A stretch of 64,000 nt of DNA from Cacajao melanocephalus (GCA_963573385.1 CAUYLG010038484.1:1-64000); one strand, 5' to 3'; numbered from the stretch's first letter, positions 12,706 through 25,715 are shown. Made by a program: numbers and translations. The notes: generated from the letters alone by a model not told the origin.

Positions 12706-14050
12706 AAGACAATCGGTAGATTACATATTAGGTTGAGTCCTAGCCTTAGGAAAAGACATGAAGTCTACCTCGTAGGCAAAGGAGGCTCCTAGGTCCGGCA
12801 ATTGGCCTTCTTTGCTCCATTCTAACTTTGGCAATTAACCTGGAGGCTGAGACAAAGCAAATAACCAAGTTCTTTTCCACTCCACAAGACCCACTGGCTC
12901 ATGCTCTCTCCAAATGCCTCACCAACAAGATGGTGACTTTAAGCATTCTCAGCAGATCTATTCTAGAGACCTGGAATGGAAAAGGGCACCATTCACTCTC
13001 TCTCTGCTGAGCACCTACTGTATGGTTCTCTCTGTGCTAAGTTTCAAGGACATGATGATGAACCAAATAAAAATGACTCCTGTCTTCATTGCTCTTAATA
13101 TTGATGAAACGCTGCCCCTCTTCTTCTACTTCTGTCATTATTCAGACTCCAAAGAAATACAAGTTCCCTCTGTAAGCCATTTTGACATTTCTTAAATCTG
13201 TGATTTCAAAAATCTCTTTCTAACGTTGGATCTGAATACCTCTATCTAAACAGAAAGGGGATTTTTTTCTTGTTTAACCTCTCTGGAGTGAAACTTGACA
13301 CAAAAAAATCTCAAAGCCTCAAAATAGCTCAATAAGAAATTAGATACAAGCCTAATGACCCAGAGTCACCTTATACTCTCCTGAAGTAAAAAGGCTGGGA
13401 GAAAGAGCAGCTGGCTGCTAAGCTCAACCCTCTGCCCCACTTCTAACAGAGATCACACTCATAATCATTCCTTTCCCTGGCACCCCCGCCAGAACTCTTG
13501 CCCAGAGTTTAGACCAAGGACTTGGCATCAAGAGTAGGTTCTTGGCCCACTGGGTAGCTTGAAATGACCTTGAATCTCATGGTACAAATCCAGTTGCTAC
13601 AGCCTCACCTTTAACCTGCAGAAGAGAAAAATCCTGTCTCTTTCCCTAAACCTTTCTGTTAGAATGCAGGCATGTTTTATGCTGATATGTTAATATTACA
13701 AATGACCTCATATTGAATGAGTGGTATTATATTCAACAAAAAGAAAAAAGATTGGTTGCATTTTTGAGAAAGGCTGTCACACTTTTTACTATAGCAACTA
13801 ATCTCCTTTGCTTAACTGAATACCTTTCCCTTTGCAAAGTCTGGTCACCTGTTTGTCATCTTTGTTTGCTTACAGATTCATAGCTCTGAAACTTTCTTAG
13901 CAAGGTGGTCATTTCCAGCTTCTTATTGCCCCTCCTCTGGACCAAAATCCCTTTGCTGCTTCTTACTCCCTGCCTCCACTTCTCCAATAATTTTCACCTC
14001 TCAGAAAGTCTAAATGCCTGTTTTCCTTCCCTAGAGTTCTGTTTTCTTTT
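12706..14050. other. Unique non-coding stretch
   Basis: No repeat recognised apart from a weak L2-like patch (CTGAGCACCTACTGTATGG) near 13008. Small ORFs at 12828-13195 lack splice support or any recognisable protein motif. Confidence 0.5.
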
Positions 14051-14051
14051 C

Positions 14052-14069
14052 TTTTTTTTTTTTTTTTTT
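14052..14069. repeat. Poly(T) run
   Basis: An uninterrupted T tract with no recognisable retroposon body beside it. Confidence 0.95.
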
Positions 14070-14332
14070 GGCTGGGGGCAGGATGGATATAATGATATGA
14101 CTCAAGGAAATAACTGCATAGTTTTTCTCTCCCTGCTGCCAGTTAAGGCAATTGGTGCCTTAGGATTTTCTGAAGCTCTTTGAAAACAACAGGGTTAGTC
14201 AGATTCCAGCGATTTACCTTCTGAAGGCTGAGCATGTCTGGGCAATGGCTGCATAATTTGGATGGAGTCATCACTGATGAAGCAGAGTTGGCTCAGCCAG
14301 GCAGCACTCGCTGCTCTTTTTAAACTCCACAG

Positions 14333-14450
14333 CACCAGGGATGAAGTCACCTTTCTTCTTTTAAAAAGAACACATTTACTCTGTGAATCCCTGTCACTTC
14401 TGTTATAAGTTAGTATTTTTTCCACTGCTGGTCACCAGGACTTCTCACAG
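14333..14450 (+). other. Candidate non-coding exon (weak)
   Basis: A pyrimidine-rich acceptor-like site (CTTTTTAAACTCCACAG) is followed 118 nt later by the donor CACAG|GTAAGA at 14451. The sequence between is not a recognised repeat and has no long open frame. If transcribed it would be a non-coding or untranslated exon. Splice motifs of this quality also arise by chance. Confidence 0.15.
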
Positions 14451-15094
14451 GTAAGAAAATTGTTATTTAGTGGGTTTCACCCTAGGGAACCTTGACATGA
14501 GGGGGACTTTGGAAGGCATCTATTGGCAAAGTTGAAGTTAGATCAAGAAATACTCAATTGGGTGGGGAGGGTAGCTGGTTCTATGGCAGCTAATCCCCAC
14601 CTGGTGGGGTGGCAGACCATGGCTAGGCGAAGTCAGCTTTGAGCTGCAGTGGTGGGCTCTCTCAGCGGCCATGGGAATCTAACCTGGGTTTGGCGTTAGG
14701 TGCCTATTCTAAGAGTTGTATAATGAGCATATTAGTGAAGCAGCTATAAGTGGTCTCCTTTGGGCTAGGGTCATCTATATACCCTTTGCCTTCCTACTGA
14801 CTGGCTTTGTGTTTGGGTAGACCCTTAGAGGATTGCTCCTTATAAACAAAAGGTGATGTGCAGAAAAGCACCTCTCTGGAGAGCCTTGATTTGCTGTTTA
14901 GCTGGCGTGAATGCTTACCTTCTTTCTCAGGAGTGTAGCAAGAAACAAAGGGGCCCAGGATCCCTGTTCTGACATGCAAGTACCTTGTTCAAACAGTGGC
15001 TGTGCTGCTGCATGTAGGGCAAAAGTGTACAAACACATCTTAGTGCCTGTTTCTATGAGTTCTTCCAAGAAAATGTACATGAGATCTGAGATAT

Positions 15095-15145
15095 CTGTGT
15101 GTGTGTGTGTGTGTGTGTGTGTCTGTGTGTCTGTGTGTGTGTGTG
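15095..15145. repeat. (TG)n microsatellite
   Basis: About 25 TG units interrupted twice by CTG steps. Likely polymorphic. Confidence 0.97.
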
Positions 15146-15149
15146 CAGG

Positions 15150-16250
15150 CAGACCCTGTGCTCCTAGAGACCACTGAAATCTCCCTGTAACACTTTCTAT
15201 GAGTTATATGAATCTCTGTCACTGACTGAATCATACAGCTCTTACTAGCTTTGGAAGGCTCAATAAAGACATCTTGTTTATGACAGAGGTGCCTACAGGA
15301 TGATAAATGGCTTTTGGAAAGAGAGTTGAACCACTGTCATATGAAAATGTTGAGAATTACAGAGCCCTTTATTTCTTGGCACAGAACCCTGCCGCATATA
15401 GTATTTGGTATATTTGGCACAATCATCTATAACCTATACAGGGAGTAAAGACTCTCATTTATATAAGAGATACTTGCTTTGTTTTCAATGCAATTGCATA
15501 CTGGCTGCCAGTGCCTGGTTACACATTCACCTCAAACTAGACCATATCCACAATTCATTCTCACCTGATGTCTGCTCCCTCTTCTGTGTCCCCCTAGCTC
15601 TGTGAAAAGTTCCTGGTGGTAGATTTCTGGATTTCACCCTGAACACCCTTCCAAATGTCCTCACATTTTCACATCTGATTTGGGAACATTCAGCAGATTC
15701 GAACTCAATATTATCTCTTAAATCCATCCACTTTTTTCCCATTTCCACAGATATTACCCTAGTTTAAAGCCCTTATTATCTTCTTCTGGGAATACAGAAA
15801 CCTCGCATCTGGGCCTCCTCTCTCTAGTCATACCCTCCAGCAGCAGCCAGAATGATGGTTCCAAAATAACTGATCAGCACCTGCACAATCCAATCAATTA
15901 CCAGTCTATTGAGTCAGTCTTCTTAATACCACTCCAAATTTTTTTTACATCTCTCTACCTCACTACTACTTTGGTCTAACCCATCAACATACTTTTCCCA
16001 AGTTATTGCAGTATTCCCTTAGCTGGTCACCCTGCTACCAGTCTGACTCTACTCCTAGTATAAGACACTCTAAGCTTCTTGTTTTACCAAGCTTTCTAAG
16101 AACATTTTTACCAGAGCACAACTTGAAACACTGATTATTCTATTTGGAGTTCAGAAGCATTAGCATTTTTATGACTCCTGTAGATGCTTTAAGGAGAGAG
16201 GCCAGAATGCGAGAGGATGGGGAAATGTAGAGAGCAGTGGGAAGGCAGCC
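15150..16250. other. Unique non-coding stretch
   Basis: No gene, splice-flanked frame or recognisable repeat. The short antisense frame at 15527-15748 has no recognisable motif. Confidence 0.5.
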
Positions 16251-16254
16251 TGAA

Positions 16255-16465
16255 GAATGCGTAAACCTCAGGCTTTAGAACCATGTGGGTCTTCATTTGA
16301 ATCCCAGCTTCTCCACTTTCCAGTATGGCTTGGACCAAATGTCTAAAACTTCTTGAGGCTCATTTTCCTCAACTGCGAAATGGAAATAATAACTGCTTCA
16401 CTAGGTAAATAGAAGAGTTAAATGAGAACATTTATGGAAGGCTCTAAAACATAGCAATTAAGAAT
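16255..16465 (+). mobile_element. MIR: MIR SINE
   Basis: GGTCTTCATTTGAATCCCAG, then ATTTTCCTCAACTGCGAAAT and GGAAATAATAACTGCTTCAC follow the MIR sense order through core and 3' region. Confidence 0.85.
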
Positions 16466-16909
16466 TTTTAGTTTGTCTCCTTCTTTCTTTCTCTTTTAAG
16501 GGTTATAATCTCTAACCATCACCTACCTTGTAAGTATTCATATGCATGTGTTTAAAACTTTCTGTAGCTGGCATGGTAGGAAGAGGAGTGGCAAAGAAAT
16601 ACATGAGAACTCTCTTAAGAAACTTGAAGTTTACTTAAGCCAACCTAAATAGCGCATCTATAAATGTCTATAAAACAAGCAATCTGTGATTGTAATGCAT
16701 GTAGTCGTAACAACTGAGTACATAACCAGGAAAGGCCTGAGTAAACAGGTCCGCAAATACCTGGGGACAGAGTGTAAACAGGTCTATATCAAGCAGGTTT
16801 AGATTTAGGCTACTCAGAGATTTAAAAATCATTGGTTGAAGTAAAACTTCCAAAAAGGACTTGTACATTTAGAGTGGCTTAAGGACATGCAGATTAGTGT
16901 TTAAAATGA

Positions 16910-16990
16910 CTTCATACTCATTCATTTATCAAGCATTTATTGAGTATGTACTCTGTGCTGGCTCCTAGACTATACAAATTATTTGCTACT
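16910..16990 (-). mobile_element. L2: L2-type 3' fragment, antisense
   Basis: TCATTCATTTATCAAGCATT followed by GAGTATGTACTCTGTGCTGG resembles the reverse complement of the L2 3' end. Confidence 0.55.
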
Positions 16991-17024
16991 CTTCTTACAG
17001 GAGATCGGTGTTAATTCTCCACCT

Positions 17025-17690
17025 CTTAAAAATAGGTTAGCCTTAGGGACTTGACTGACCAATAGAATGAGAAGAAAGCAACATTTTGGGACAACCACAG
17101 CTAGGTTCTAAGAAGGTTTGCATCTTCCTCCTGGGTTTCTTGGCTCAGTCACTCTGGGAGAAGTCAACTACCGTGTAGAGTCATGTGTTAGTAAACTGGC
17201 TCTCTAGAGAAAAAAAGTTTCCTGATTTGCAGTGTTTGCCAATTTTCATGGTGTAAATACTCCCACTATGGCTTCCAAAATGATAGCACTGAACACAGGT
17301 TTGGGAGAAGATATGCAGAATCAGCTCTTCTAAGCCAATACAAGCTTGTTCAAGCCCATGACTGTCCATTACTCTGAGACTAGCATATTGTCAAAAAGTC
17401 CAAGCTGGCCACATGGAGAGGCTACGAGGATTGAAGCCCAACCAGTCCTCAGATTTTCCAGCCATTCAAACTTAGGCTCCAGATACATAAGGAAAGAAAC
17501 TTTTAATGACTCCAGATCCCACCACTATCTGATTGCCACTATATGAGAGATTCTGAACGAGAACCATTCAGCTCAGCCCACTCCATGCACAGAACACTGA
17601 GTGATAATAACAGTTTGTATTATCCAAGTTTGGGGGGTGGTTTGTATGTAGCATTAGATAATGGCAACAAGGTGGTAACCTTGTTTACTC
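17025..17690 (+). mobile_element. MLT1-like MaLR LTR, interrupted
   Basis: The left part (to about 17190) reads GACTTGACTGACCAATAGAATG. The right part (about 17385 on) reads AAGTTTGGGGGGTGGTTTGT and ATTAGATAATGGCAACA, the typical 3' end of this LTR group. The intervening segment (about 17190-17385) does not fit the LTR and may be an inserted small transposon that I cannot name. Confidence 0.55.
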
Positions 17691-17694
17691 AGAA

Positions 17695-18125
17695 GCCCAC
17701 TGAGATCAAGCCCCTGAGGTAGTGTCAGGAATAGAAGAATCCATCCAGGTAGTTCTTTGTCCTTGCATATTTCCTGGCCTTATACCACTAACACAAATAT
17801 TTTAGTTAAAAAGGCTCAAGAGAGAGACTCATCTACTTAATTAAGTTTTACCATTATAATAAAATCAGGGAAAAAACATCTCTCACATTCACACACACAC
17901 TCTTCTCTCATCATCTGCCTCCATACCTACCCACACAACTCTCCTCATACAAGACTTTGCTGAAGATCTGTCTTGCCAATTGCTATATTAGCCATGCCTC
18001 ATCCTCCACATGGAATTTGTTAGGGGAAGGAGGTAGAGCAGAGACAATATGAAGTCAGGGAACTCCCCAGAGGTTCCACCTGAGGTCATGAGAAAAGGGT
18101 AGCGAAGAGGAGGATTTTAAACAGG
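17695..18125. other. No gene or clear repeat
   Basis: Ordinary intergenic or intronic sequence with a short CA-rich patch near 17890-17902. Confidence 0.45.
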
Positions 18126-18129
18126 GTTT

Positions 18130-18375
18130 GGTGAAGACACATAGACTAGTGGTTAAAAGTATGAATTTTGAAGTCAGATGACCTGAGTTCCCATCAGGAT
18201 TCTGACATTTTCTAGTTGCTGGCCTTGTGAAAGTATCTAGACATGTCTTCTTAGTTTCTTCTTCTTTAAAATCTGGATAATAATGCCATCTCACAAAGTT
18301 CATGTGATGATAATATTTGTAGAGTGCTTAGCACAGAGCCCAGGACATCTGTGTTATGTAAATTAACAACAGTTC
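18130..18375 (+). mobile_element. MIR: MIR SINE, near full length
   Basis: CTAGTGGTTAAAAGTATG (5' tRNA-derived part), TTTGAAGTCAGATGACCTGAG, AATCTGGATAATAATGCCAT and GAGTGCTTAGCACAGAGCCC follow the MIR consensus from 5' to 3'. Confidence 0.88.
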
Positions 18376-19125
18376 ACAGTGGCAGTACTGACAGCGTTGG
18401 AGCAGTACTGATGATACTATTGTTGTAAGTCCCAAAGCCACAGGCTCCCTGGCAAACCCAGAGCTTCAGTTGCTCAGTCACACTACAGGTGCCCAAGATA
18501 AGCATTCAATAAATACTTACATCACACTGAATATTTACATTCTGAATATCTCTTCTACTGCCATTTTTTTTCTCTCTTTTTGCCCCTAAATGCATTTCCA
18601 AAGGCTTAAAAACATACCTGTGCATCCCATCCTCTGTATCTAAAACAATATGAACTGGGACCATATTTTCTCATTTCTTGTGAGTCCTCTTCTTATCTTC
18701 CACTGTGTAGCAGGTAGTTGAATAGTTCAGTGATTGATATATTATAACTATTTATTACTATTTTTTATGTTGTGTTTAAGGAGAAACTGAAGTTAGATGA
18801 CTTCTTCAGGGATTCAAAGCCCAGGGTACTCCAACAATTGTAGGTTTACCAGTATACAGATACATGCTACCATTTTGGTAGGTCAGGGAGAAGGATAAAG
18901 TCACTCTTGTGAGAGCAAAATGTGAATGTTAAGTTCTCTTGCTTTATTCATACCTTGTGAATACAAAATTTTAATGTATGAATTGATGTTTGACAGATTG
19001 GTCTCATTAAATTTATGTTTGGTCTACTTGTGGATTTTGTAAACAAAGAATCATGCAAACATTCTAGCTGTTAAAGAATAGCTGGTTTCTATATTCTTTA
19101 AAAACATTACAAAGTACTTATAGAT
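18376..19125. other. No gene or clear repeat
   Basis: AT-rich unique sequence between the MIR and the 3' end of the antisense L1. No supported exon. Confidence 0.45.
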
Positions 19126-19269
19126 TCATGAGTCTATGAGTGCCCCATTTCACCCAGCCTTCCTCACAGTTACCATTTACACACCTATAGTAAAATATCA
19201 AAATCAGGTAATTGACACTGGTATAATCTACAGACCTTATCAGATTTTATCAGTTACACATGTACTCAT

Positions 19270-19275
<6 letters not shown>

Positions 19276-19303
<28 letters not shown>
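19276..19303. repeat. (TG)n tract in the L1 3' region
   Basis: About 14 GT units inside the antisense L1 3' UTR. This subfamily carries a TG-rich stretch here, so expansion of an inherited tract is likely. Confidence 0.95.
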
Positions 19304-20085
19304 ATTGTATACAGTTTTTATCACATTAGCTTCATCTAACTATTGCCACAATCAAAATATCACTAACTGTATCATCACTGCAAGGCTTCTTTATGCTTCC
19401 CTTTAAAGCCATGGTCCCATCCCTAACCCTTTGAAACCATTAATCTGTTGTCCATCTATATAATTTTATTTCAAGAATGTTATATAATCACGCTAATATG
19501 TGACCTTATGATATTGGCTTCTTCCATTCAGCATAATAATCTTGAGATTTATCCAGGTTGTTTTCTGCATCAATAGCTGGTTCCTTTTGGTTACTGTGTT
19601 GTATTGCATAGCATGGATGTACTACAGTTTGCTTACGCATTCACTCACTTACCCATTGGAGGACATTTGGGTAATTTCTAGTATTTGGCTGTTGCAAATA
19701 AAGATGCTATGAACATTCATTTATAAGTTTTTGCATGAACATAAATTTTCATTTATTTGAGATAAATGTCTGAGAATGTGATATCTGGGTTTTATGGTGA
19801 GTTTTTAGTTTTAAAAGAAACTCAAACTATTGATATTTATAGAGAATGGCTTTAACATTTTATGTTACCACCAGCAATTTATGAGTAATAGAGTTTCTCT
19901 GCATCCTTCCCAGAATATAGTGTTATTACTATTTTTTATTTTAGTCATTCTGATAGATGGATAGTGATACCTCATAGTGGTTTTAATTTGTGTTTGCCTA
20001 ATGTGTAATGTTGTCTGTATTTTCATGTTGTCCTCTATATTTTCTCTTCAGTGAAATGCCTATTTATGCTTTTTGCCCCAGTAAA

Positions 20086-20467
20086 TGATCCTGGGATATC
20101 TGGCTAGCTGTATGCAGAAGAATGAAACCAGACCCCTGCCTTTTACCATATACAAAAATTCACTCAAGATGAATTAAAGATTTAAATGTAAGACCTCAAA
20201 CTATAAAAATCCTAGAAGAAAACCTAGAAAATCGGTCTTGGCAAAGAATTTTTAGCTAAGTCTCCAAAAGCAACTGTAACAAAAAGAAAAATTGACAAGT
20301 TGGACCTAATTAAACTAAAAAGCTTCTGCACAACAAAATAAACCAGCAACATAGTAGACAGACAACCTACAGAATGGGAGAAAGTGTTTTCAAATTATGT
20401 ATCTGACAAAAGTCTAATATCCAGAATCTCTAAGTAAATTAAACAAGACAAAACACAAATAACCCCG
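20086..20467 (+). mobile_element. L1: L1 ORF2 3' fragment in opposite orientation to its host L1
   Basis: About 380 bp reads in L1 sense (TGGCTAGCTGTATGCAG, AAAAATTCACTCAAGATG, ATTAAACTAAAAAGCTTCTG, CAACCTACAGAATGGGAG). The host L1M on both sides reads antisense. The host is seamless: TTTTTGCCCCA to the left and TTTTCTAATTGGATTG to the right are adjacent bases of one L1. The insert has no poly(A) tail and no clear duplication, so it is not a standard retrotransposition product. Confidence 0.8.
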
Positions 20468-23067
20468 CTATTTTCTAATTGGATTGTTTGTTTTTTGTTG
20501 TTGGTTTTTTTCACTGTTGAGTGTTGTGAGTTTTTTATATATTCTAGATAGAACTCCTTTATTAGATGTATGGTTTGCAAATATTCTCTCCCACTCTGTA
20601 ATTTTTTATTCCATCCTCTTGAAAGGGCTTTTCTCAGAGCAAAAGTGTTTAATTTTCATGAAGTCAAATTTATCAGTTTTTCCTTTAATGGATTGTGCTT
20701 TTAGTGCAAAGTATAAGAACTTTTTGCCTGGCTCCAGTTCCCAAATATTTTCTATTTTTCTCTAAAAGATTTATAGTTTTATACTTCACATTTAGGTCTT
20801 TATTTTGAATTAATTTGTATATAATATGTCAAGTTTAGGCCAAATTTAATTTTTTTTTTGCCTCAGTCTAATTTCTCAAGCACCATTTGTTTAAAAGGCT
20901 CTCCTTTCTTTGAATTGGTTTTGCACCTTTGTTAAGAAGTCAACTGAGCATATTTGTGTGACTTTATCTCCGGGTTCTCTATTCTCTTCCATTGATGTGC
21001 CTATCTCTCTGACAATACCACACTCTTTTGAGCATTTGACTACTATTACATAGTAAGTTGTATGGTAGCTTTATAATAAGCAGTACATTAGGTAGAGTTA
21101 TTCCTTCCACTTCAGGGTTCTTTGTCAAAAGTTTTGGCGATCATTGGGACTTTTACTTTCCATATAAACTTTAGAATTAGCTTGTCTATGTCTACAAAAC
21201 CTTGCTTAGATTTTGATAAGAATCCTGTTAGACATGTAGTTTAATTTGAGGAGAAGTGGCATTTTTACTATGTTGAGTCTTTCAATCCTTGAACATAGAA
21301 AATGTCTGCACTTATATGGGTCTTCTTTGTTTTTTTAATGAACATTTTTAAATTTTCAACGTACAGATTTTATAGGTACTTTTTAAAATGTATACTAAGT
21401 ACTTAACTTTCTTTGGAGCAATTGAAAATGATATTGCATTGTTATACTTTAGTTTCCACGTATACATTGTTAATATAGAGAAATGCAATTAATTTTTATG
21501 TTAATATTAAATCCTGCAACTGTGTTGAACTCATTTATTAGTTCTAGATTTCTTCTTCTTTTTATTGGTAATTTTTTGGGATTTTCTACATAGATCATCA
21601 TGTCATCTACAAATAGAGCATTTTATTTTTCCCTTTCCATTCTGTATGATTTTTCCTTTCCTTGCCTTATTGCACTGGCTAGACCTCTCAGTAAGAGAGA
21701 TAAGAACAGAAATCCTTTCCAATCTCAATGAAGAGCATTGTCTTTCACCATTAAGTACAATGTTAGTTACAAATGTTTTGTAGATGTTCTTGATCAAGTT
21801 GAGGAAGCATTTCTCTATTCCTAATTTGCTGAGAGTTTCTTTCTTGAATGAGTGTTTGCTTTTGTTATATGCTTTTTGTGCAATGATCAGTATGATCATG
21901 TGATTTTTTACATTTGTCTGTTGATATGGTGAATTACACTGAATGATTTTCAAATATTGAACCTACCTTACATAGCTGAAATAAATCCCATTTGGTTATG
22001 GCTTATTATTCCTTTTTATATATTGCTGGATTCAATTTAATAATATTTTGTTAAGGATTTTTGCATCCCAGTTCATAACAATTATTGATTTGCAGTTTTT
22101 CCTCTTTCATATTGTCTTTGTCTGGTTTCATATCAAGCTAGTACTGGCCTCATAAAAGGAGTTAGAAAGTGATTCCTTCTTTTCTATTTTAAAAAAGAGA
22201 TTGTGTGAAATTGGTATTAATTCTTTAAATGCTTGGAAAAATTCTCCAGTGAAATCATCTGGACCTGGAAATTTCTTTTTGGGGAGATTTGTAATTATAA
22301 ATTACATTTTTTATAGTTGTAGAACTGTTCAGATTATCTATTTCATCTTGGCTGAGTTTTCATTGTGATTTTTTGGAATTAGTCCACTTCTTTGAAATGG
22401 TTGAATTTATGAGTGTGACGCTGTGCATCTATTCCATATTATTCTTTTAATGACTATAAAATCTGTGGCAATATCTTTTTTTGATAGTGGTAATTTGTGT
22501 CTTCTTTCTTTTGATCTTTACCAGTCTGGCTAGGGAGTTATCTTTATATCAATTTTTTCCACTAATAACCAGCTTTATATTTCATAAATTTTCTCTATTG
22601 CTTTCCCTATTTCAGATTCATTTATTTCTGCCATTATCTTAATTTTTTTCCTTCTGCTTGACTTCGATATATTTTGCTCTTCCTTTTGTTGTTTCTTGAG
22701 CTAGCAGCTTGAATTACTGACTTGTGATTACTTCTGTTTTCTAATATAAGCCTTTAGTGCTATAAACTTTTCTTTTGCCGCTTTAGCTGCATCTTACAAA
22801 TTCTGAAGTTGTTTCTTTGTTTTTGTTAAGTTCTATTTAGCCTGTAAAGATGTCCTTTGAGACTTTCTCATTTACCTATGCCTTATTTAAAAGTGTGCTG
22901 TTTAACTTCCATGTGCCTAAAGGTTTTTCTGTTTTTGTTTTGTTACTGATTTCTAGTTTTATTCCATAAGGTTAGAGAACATATTCTATTTGATTTCAAT
23001 TTCTTAACATTTGTTAATAGCTGTTTTATGACCCAGAATATAGTCTGTTATGATGAATATTCCCTGG

Positions 23068-23224
23068 ATGCCACCACTCCCAGCTGTTTTTATTTTATTT
23101 TTTTTTAGAACTGGGGTCTTACTATATTGCCCAGGCTGGTCGCAAATTCCTGGTCTCAAGCAATCCTCCAGCCTTGGCCTCCCAAAGTGCTGGGATTATA
23201 GGTGTGACCCACTGCACCCAGCAT
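23068..23224 (-). mobile_element. Alu: Alu left-arm fragment, antisense
   Basis: GATGCCACCACTCCCAGCT, a T-rich linker, TATTGCCCAGGCTGGTC and GCCTCCCAAAGTGCTGGG, ending near ACCCAGC. Only the left monomer plus a scrap of the next arm is present. It interrupts the antisense L1M. Confidence 0.85.
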
Positions 23225-25009
23225 CACCCTTCCTTTGTTATCACTTTCTTTCTGTTTGAAGAGCTTCCTTTAGCTATTGTTTAATGGTAGGTCTGTTGGT
23301 GACAAATTCCCTTAGTTTTCCTTTGCCTGATAATGTCTTTATTTCCCCTTTCATTCCTGAAGGATAGTTTCGCTAGATACAGGATTCATGATTTTGGATT
23401 TTCTTCTTTCAGGACTTAAAACGTATTGTGCCAGGTCCTTCTGGCCTTCGAAGTTTCAAATGAGAAACACTCTGTCATTCAAATGCTGTTTGTCTGTAGG
23501 TAATGCATCATTTCTCTTTGGCTGTTTTAAGGTGTTTTTTTGTTTGTTTGTTTTAGTTTTCAGAAGTTTTTAATGTGACTTAGTGTGGATTTCCTTGGAT
23601 TTATCTTATTTAGGTTCAGTTGGCTTCTTGAATCTGTGCATGCATGCAGTTCACTAAATCTGAAAATTTTCAGCCATTTTTTGGAATACTTTTTCAGCCA
23701 TTCTTTTTTTTTCTTCTCCCTCTGAGATGCTAACAATACAAATATTATATCTTTGTTTTGATCCTACAGAGGCTCTGAGGCTCTGTTAGATTTTTTGCCT
23801 ATTTTTTCTTTTTTCATACAAGTAAATTCTATTGTTCTGTCCTTAGGTTCACTGATTCCGTGTTATCATCACCATTCTACTACTAAGCTCATCTGGTGAC
23901 TTTTTATTTGTTATTGTCTATTTAAATTCTATTTTCTGCCTTTGGTTCTTTCTTATGCTTCTTTTTCTTTGTTGGAATTGTGTATTTTTCATGTGTTTCA
24001 AGTAAATTTATAACTGTTTGTTGAAACATTTTTATAATCATTGCCTTAAAATCATTTTCAGATAACTTCAACATCTGAGTCTCTTCAAAGTTGGCATCAG
24101 TTGATTGTCATTTCTCATAAAAGTTGTATGTTTCCTGGTTCTTGGTATAATGAACGACTTCCACTTGTACCCTGGACATTTTGGGTATTATTTTAGAAGA
24201 CACTTCATACTATTTAGATCTTTTATTTTTAGTAAGCAGTCACCCTTTGCGGGCTTAGTGTGTAAGTTCTGGTCTACTTTTGTGAGTTGTAGTTCCAATG
24301 ACAATTTGTTTTCAGAGTTCTTGCAATGCTAATACAGTCTACCTTTTTCTTCTGCTGCTACTTGGGATCCTGCTTTATTACTGCAGGTGCCTCGTGGGCT
24401 GTTTGATGGGTATGGAGGGGATAGGTCCTGTTCAGGTTTGCTAATGTTTTCCCTGAGGATGGATTGGCCTACCTACTGTCTTGGGTATGGGATAGGTACC
24501 CTACTGATGTTGATGCAGATGGAGCCCACCACTATTCTGGAGTTTGCTGATGTTGACACTGAAGAGAATGGGGCTTGCCGACATGCGTTGGGTAGGGAAT
24601 GATTCAGTCTGCTGTGCTACTGTTGCTGCTCAGGCAGATCAGTCTTTTGCTCCTGCCACAGCTCAGCATGAGGACCAGAGGATTATTTTTCTGGCAGGAC
24701 TCTTCTGAGCTCACCCTTTCCCTGCCTTTGGCTAGAGACAGAAGGTTTTTCGTGTTTGTTTTTCAATTCTATTCCTGCTGGTGGTTTGGGGTTGTAAGCC
24801 TCCCTGGTGCCCAGCATGGGATATATGGGAGATAAAAAGGGAAATCACTATTGTGTCTCAAGTTCTGAAGTCCCTAGCCAGTCAACTTTCTCTTTTCCAT
24901 CTTTCAGAGTCCTTTTACAATCATCTGTTATTTCCAGAGTATTCAGTGATATATAGAGGAGAGGAAGAGGTAAAAGTGAGTCTGTAACATCTTATCTTAC
25001 AATAAACTT

Positions 25010-25715
25010 TTACAATTGAAAAATGAGAAGAGACAGACAATTTCTGGCAGGAAAAGCAATATGAGAGAGGAAGTCTAGCCATATTAGCTAGATAATTAAA
25101 GCATGTCACAAAATATACTTATTAAAATACAAGTATGAAACTGTAGAAATCAGTGGGAAAAAATATAGAGTCCAGAAAGACAGCTAACAAAAATGGCAAT
25201 GTGGTGTTTCAACCCAGTGATATTGGGGTAAATGATATTTGGAAAGGAAAATTATAGCTGGATTCCTGTCTCCAGATAAATTCCAGATTAATAACAACAT
25301 ATATTAAATATTATGCAATAAAAATAATTTTTAAATTGATAAATTATTTAATGGTCTTGAAGTAGAACAGAACTTTTTAAGCATGGCACCAAACTCAGAA
25401 GCTATGCAAAGAAAAGACTGATACATAGAATTACTTAAAATATAAATAAAACATACATGATGAAAGTAGTATAAATGAAATCAGAATACAATGATAAGTA
25501 GAAAAAGGACCATTTGCAACATTTATGCAATGAAGCAAAATACACTTTAAAATTTTTAAATAGTACATTCAATACAAAAAAAGAAATTGCATAAAAATGG
25601 GCAAAGTACACAAACAGGCTGTTTAGAAGAAAAGAAATATAGATGGCCAATAAACATATGAAAGAAAGATAAACTCAGAACTTATAAAGCCCTAATTAAA
25701 ACACTGAGAAAACTT
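25010..25715 (+). mobile_element. L1M: L1M fragment, sense, ORF2 3' portion
   Basis: AAAAGACTGATACATAGAATT, AAAATGGGCAAAGTACACAAA and AGATGGCCAATAAACATATG follow the C-terminal ORF2 region of old L1s. Strongly decayed. Confidence 0.65.

Larger units (their letters stand above)
19130..24990 (-). mobile_element. L1M: L1M LINE, antisense, nearly full length
   Basis: It reads as the reverse complement of an old L1, with its 3' end on the left: AATTGACACTGGTATAATC and an internal TG tract, GGACATTTGGGTAATTTC at the ORF2 end, the reverse-transcriptase region near 21600-22300 (CTACAAATAGAGC, CATCTGGACCTGGAAATTTC), then ORF1 and the 5' region at about 23300-24900. All frames are broken. It contains a sense-oriented L1 piece at 20086-20467 and an Alu arm at 23068-23224. 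Short ORFs here, such as those around 21603-21953, are L1 debris. Confidence 0.88.

Noticed and set aside
15095..15145. Regularly spaced repeats suggestive of an array
   Set aside because: A dinucleotide microsatellite. There are no spaced direct repeats with unique spacers anywhere, so no CRISPR.
15040..15234. His/Thr-rich frames over CA/TG repeats
   Set aside because: Produced by dinucleotide repeats, as at 48925-49194 and 59041-59389.
18130..18200. tRNA-like box sequences
   Set aside because: These belong to the tRNA-derived head of MIR elements. No intact cloverleaf or functional tRNA was seen.
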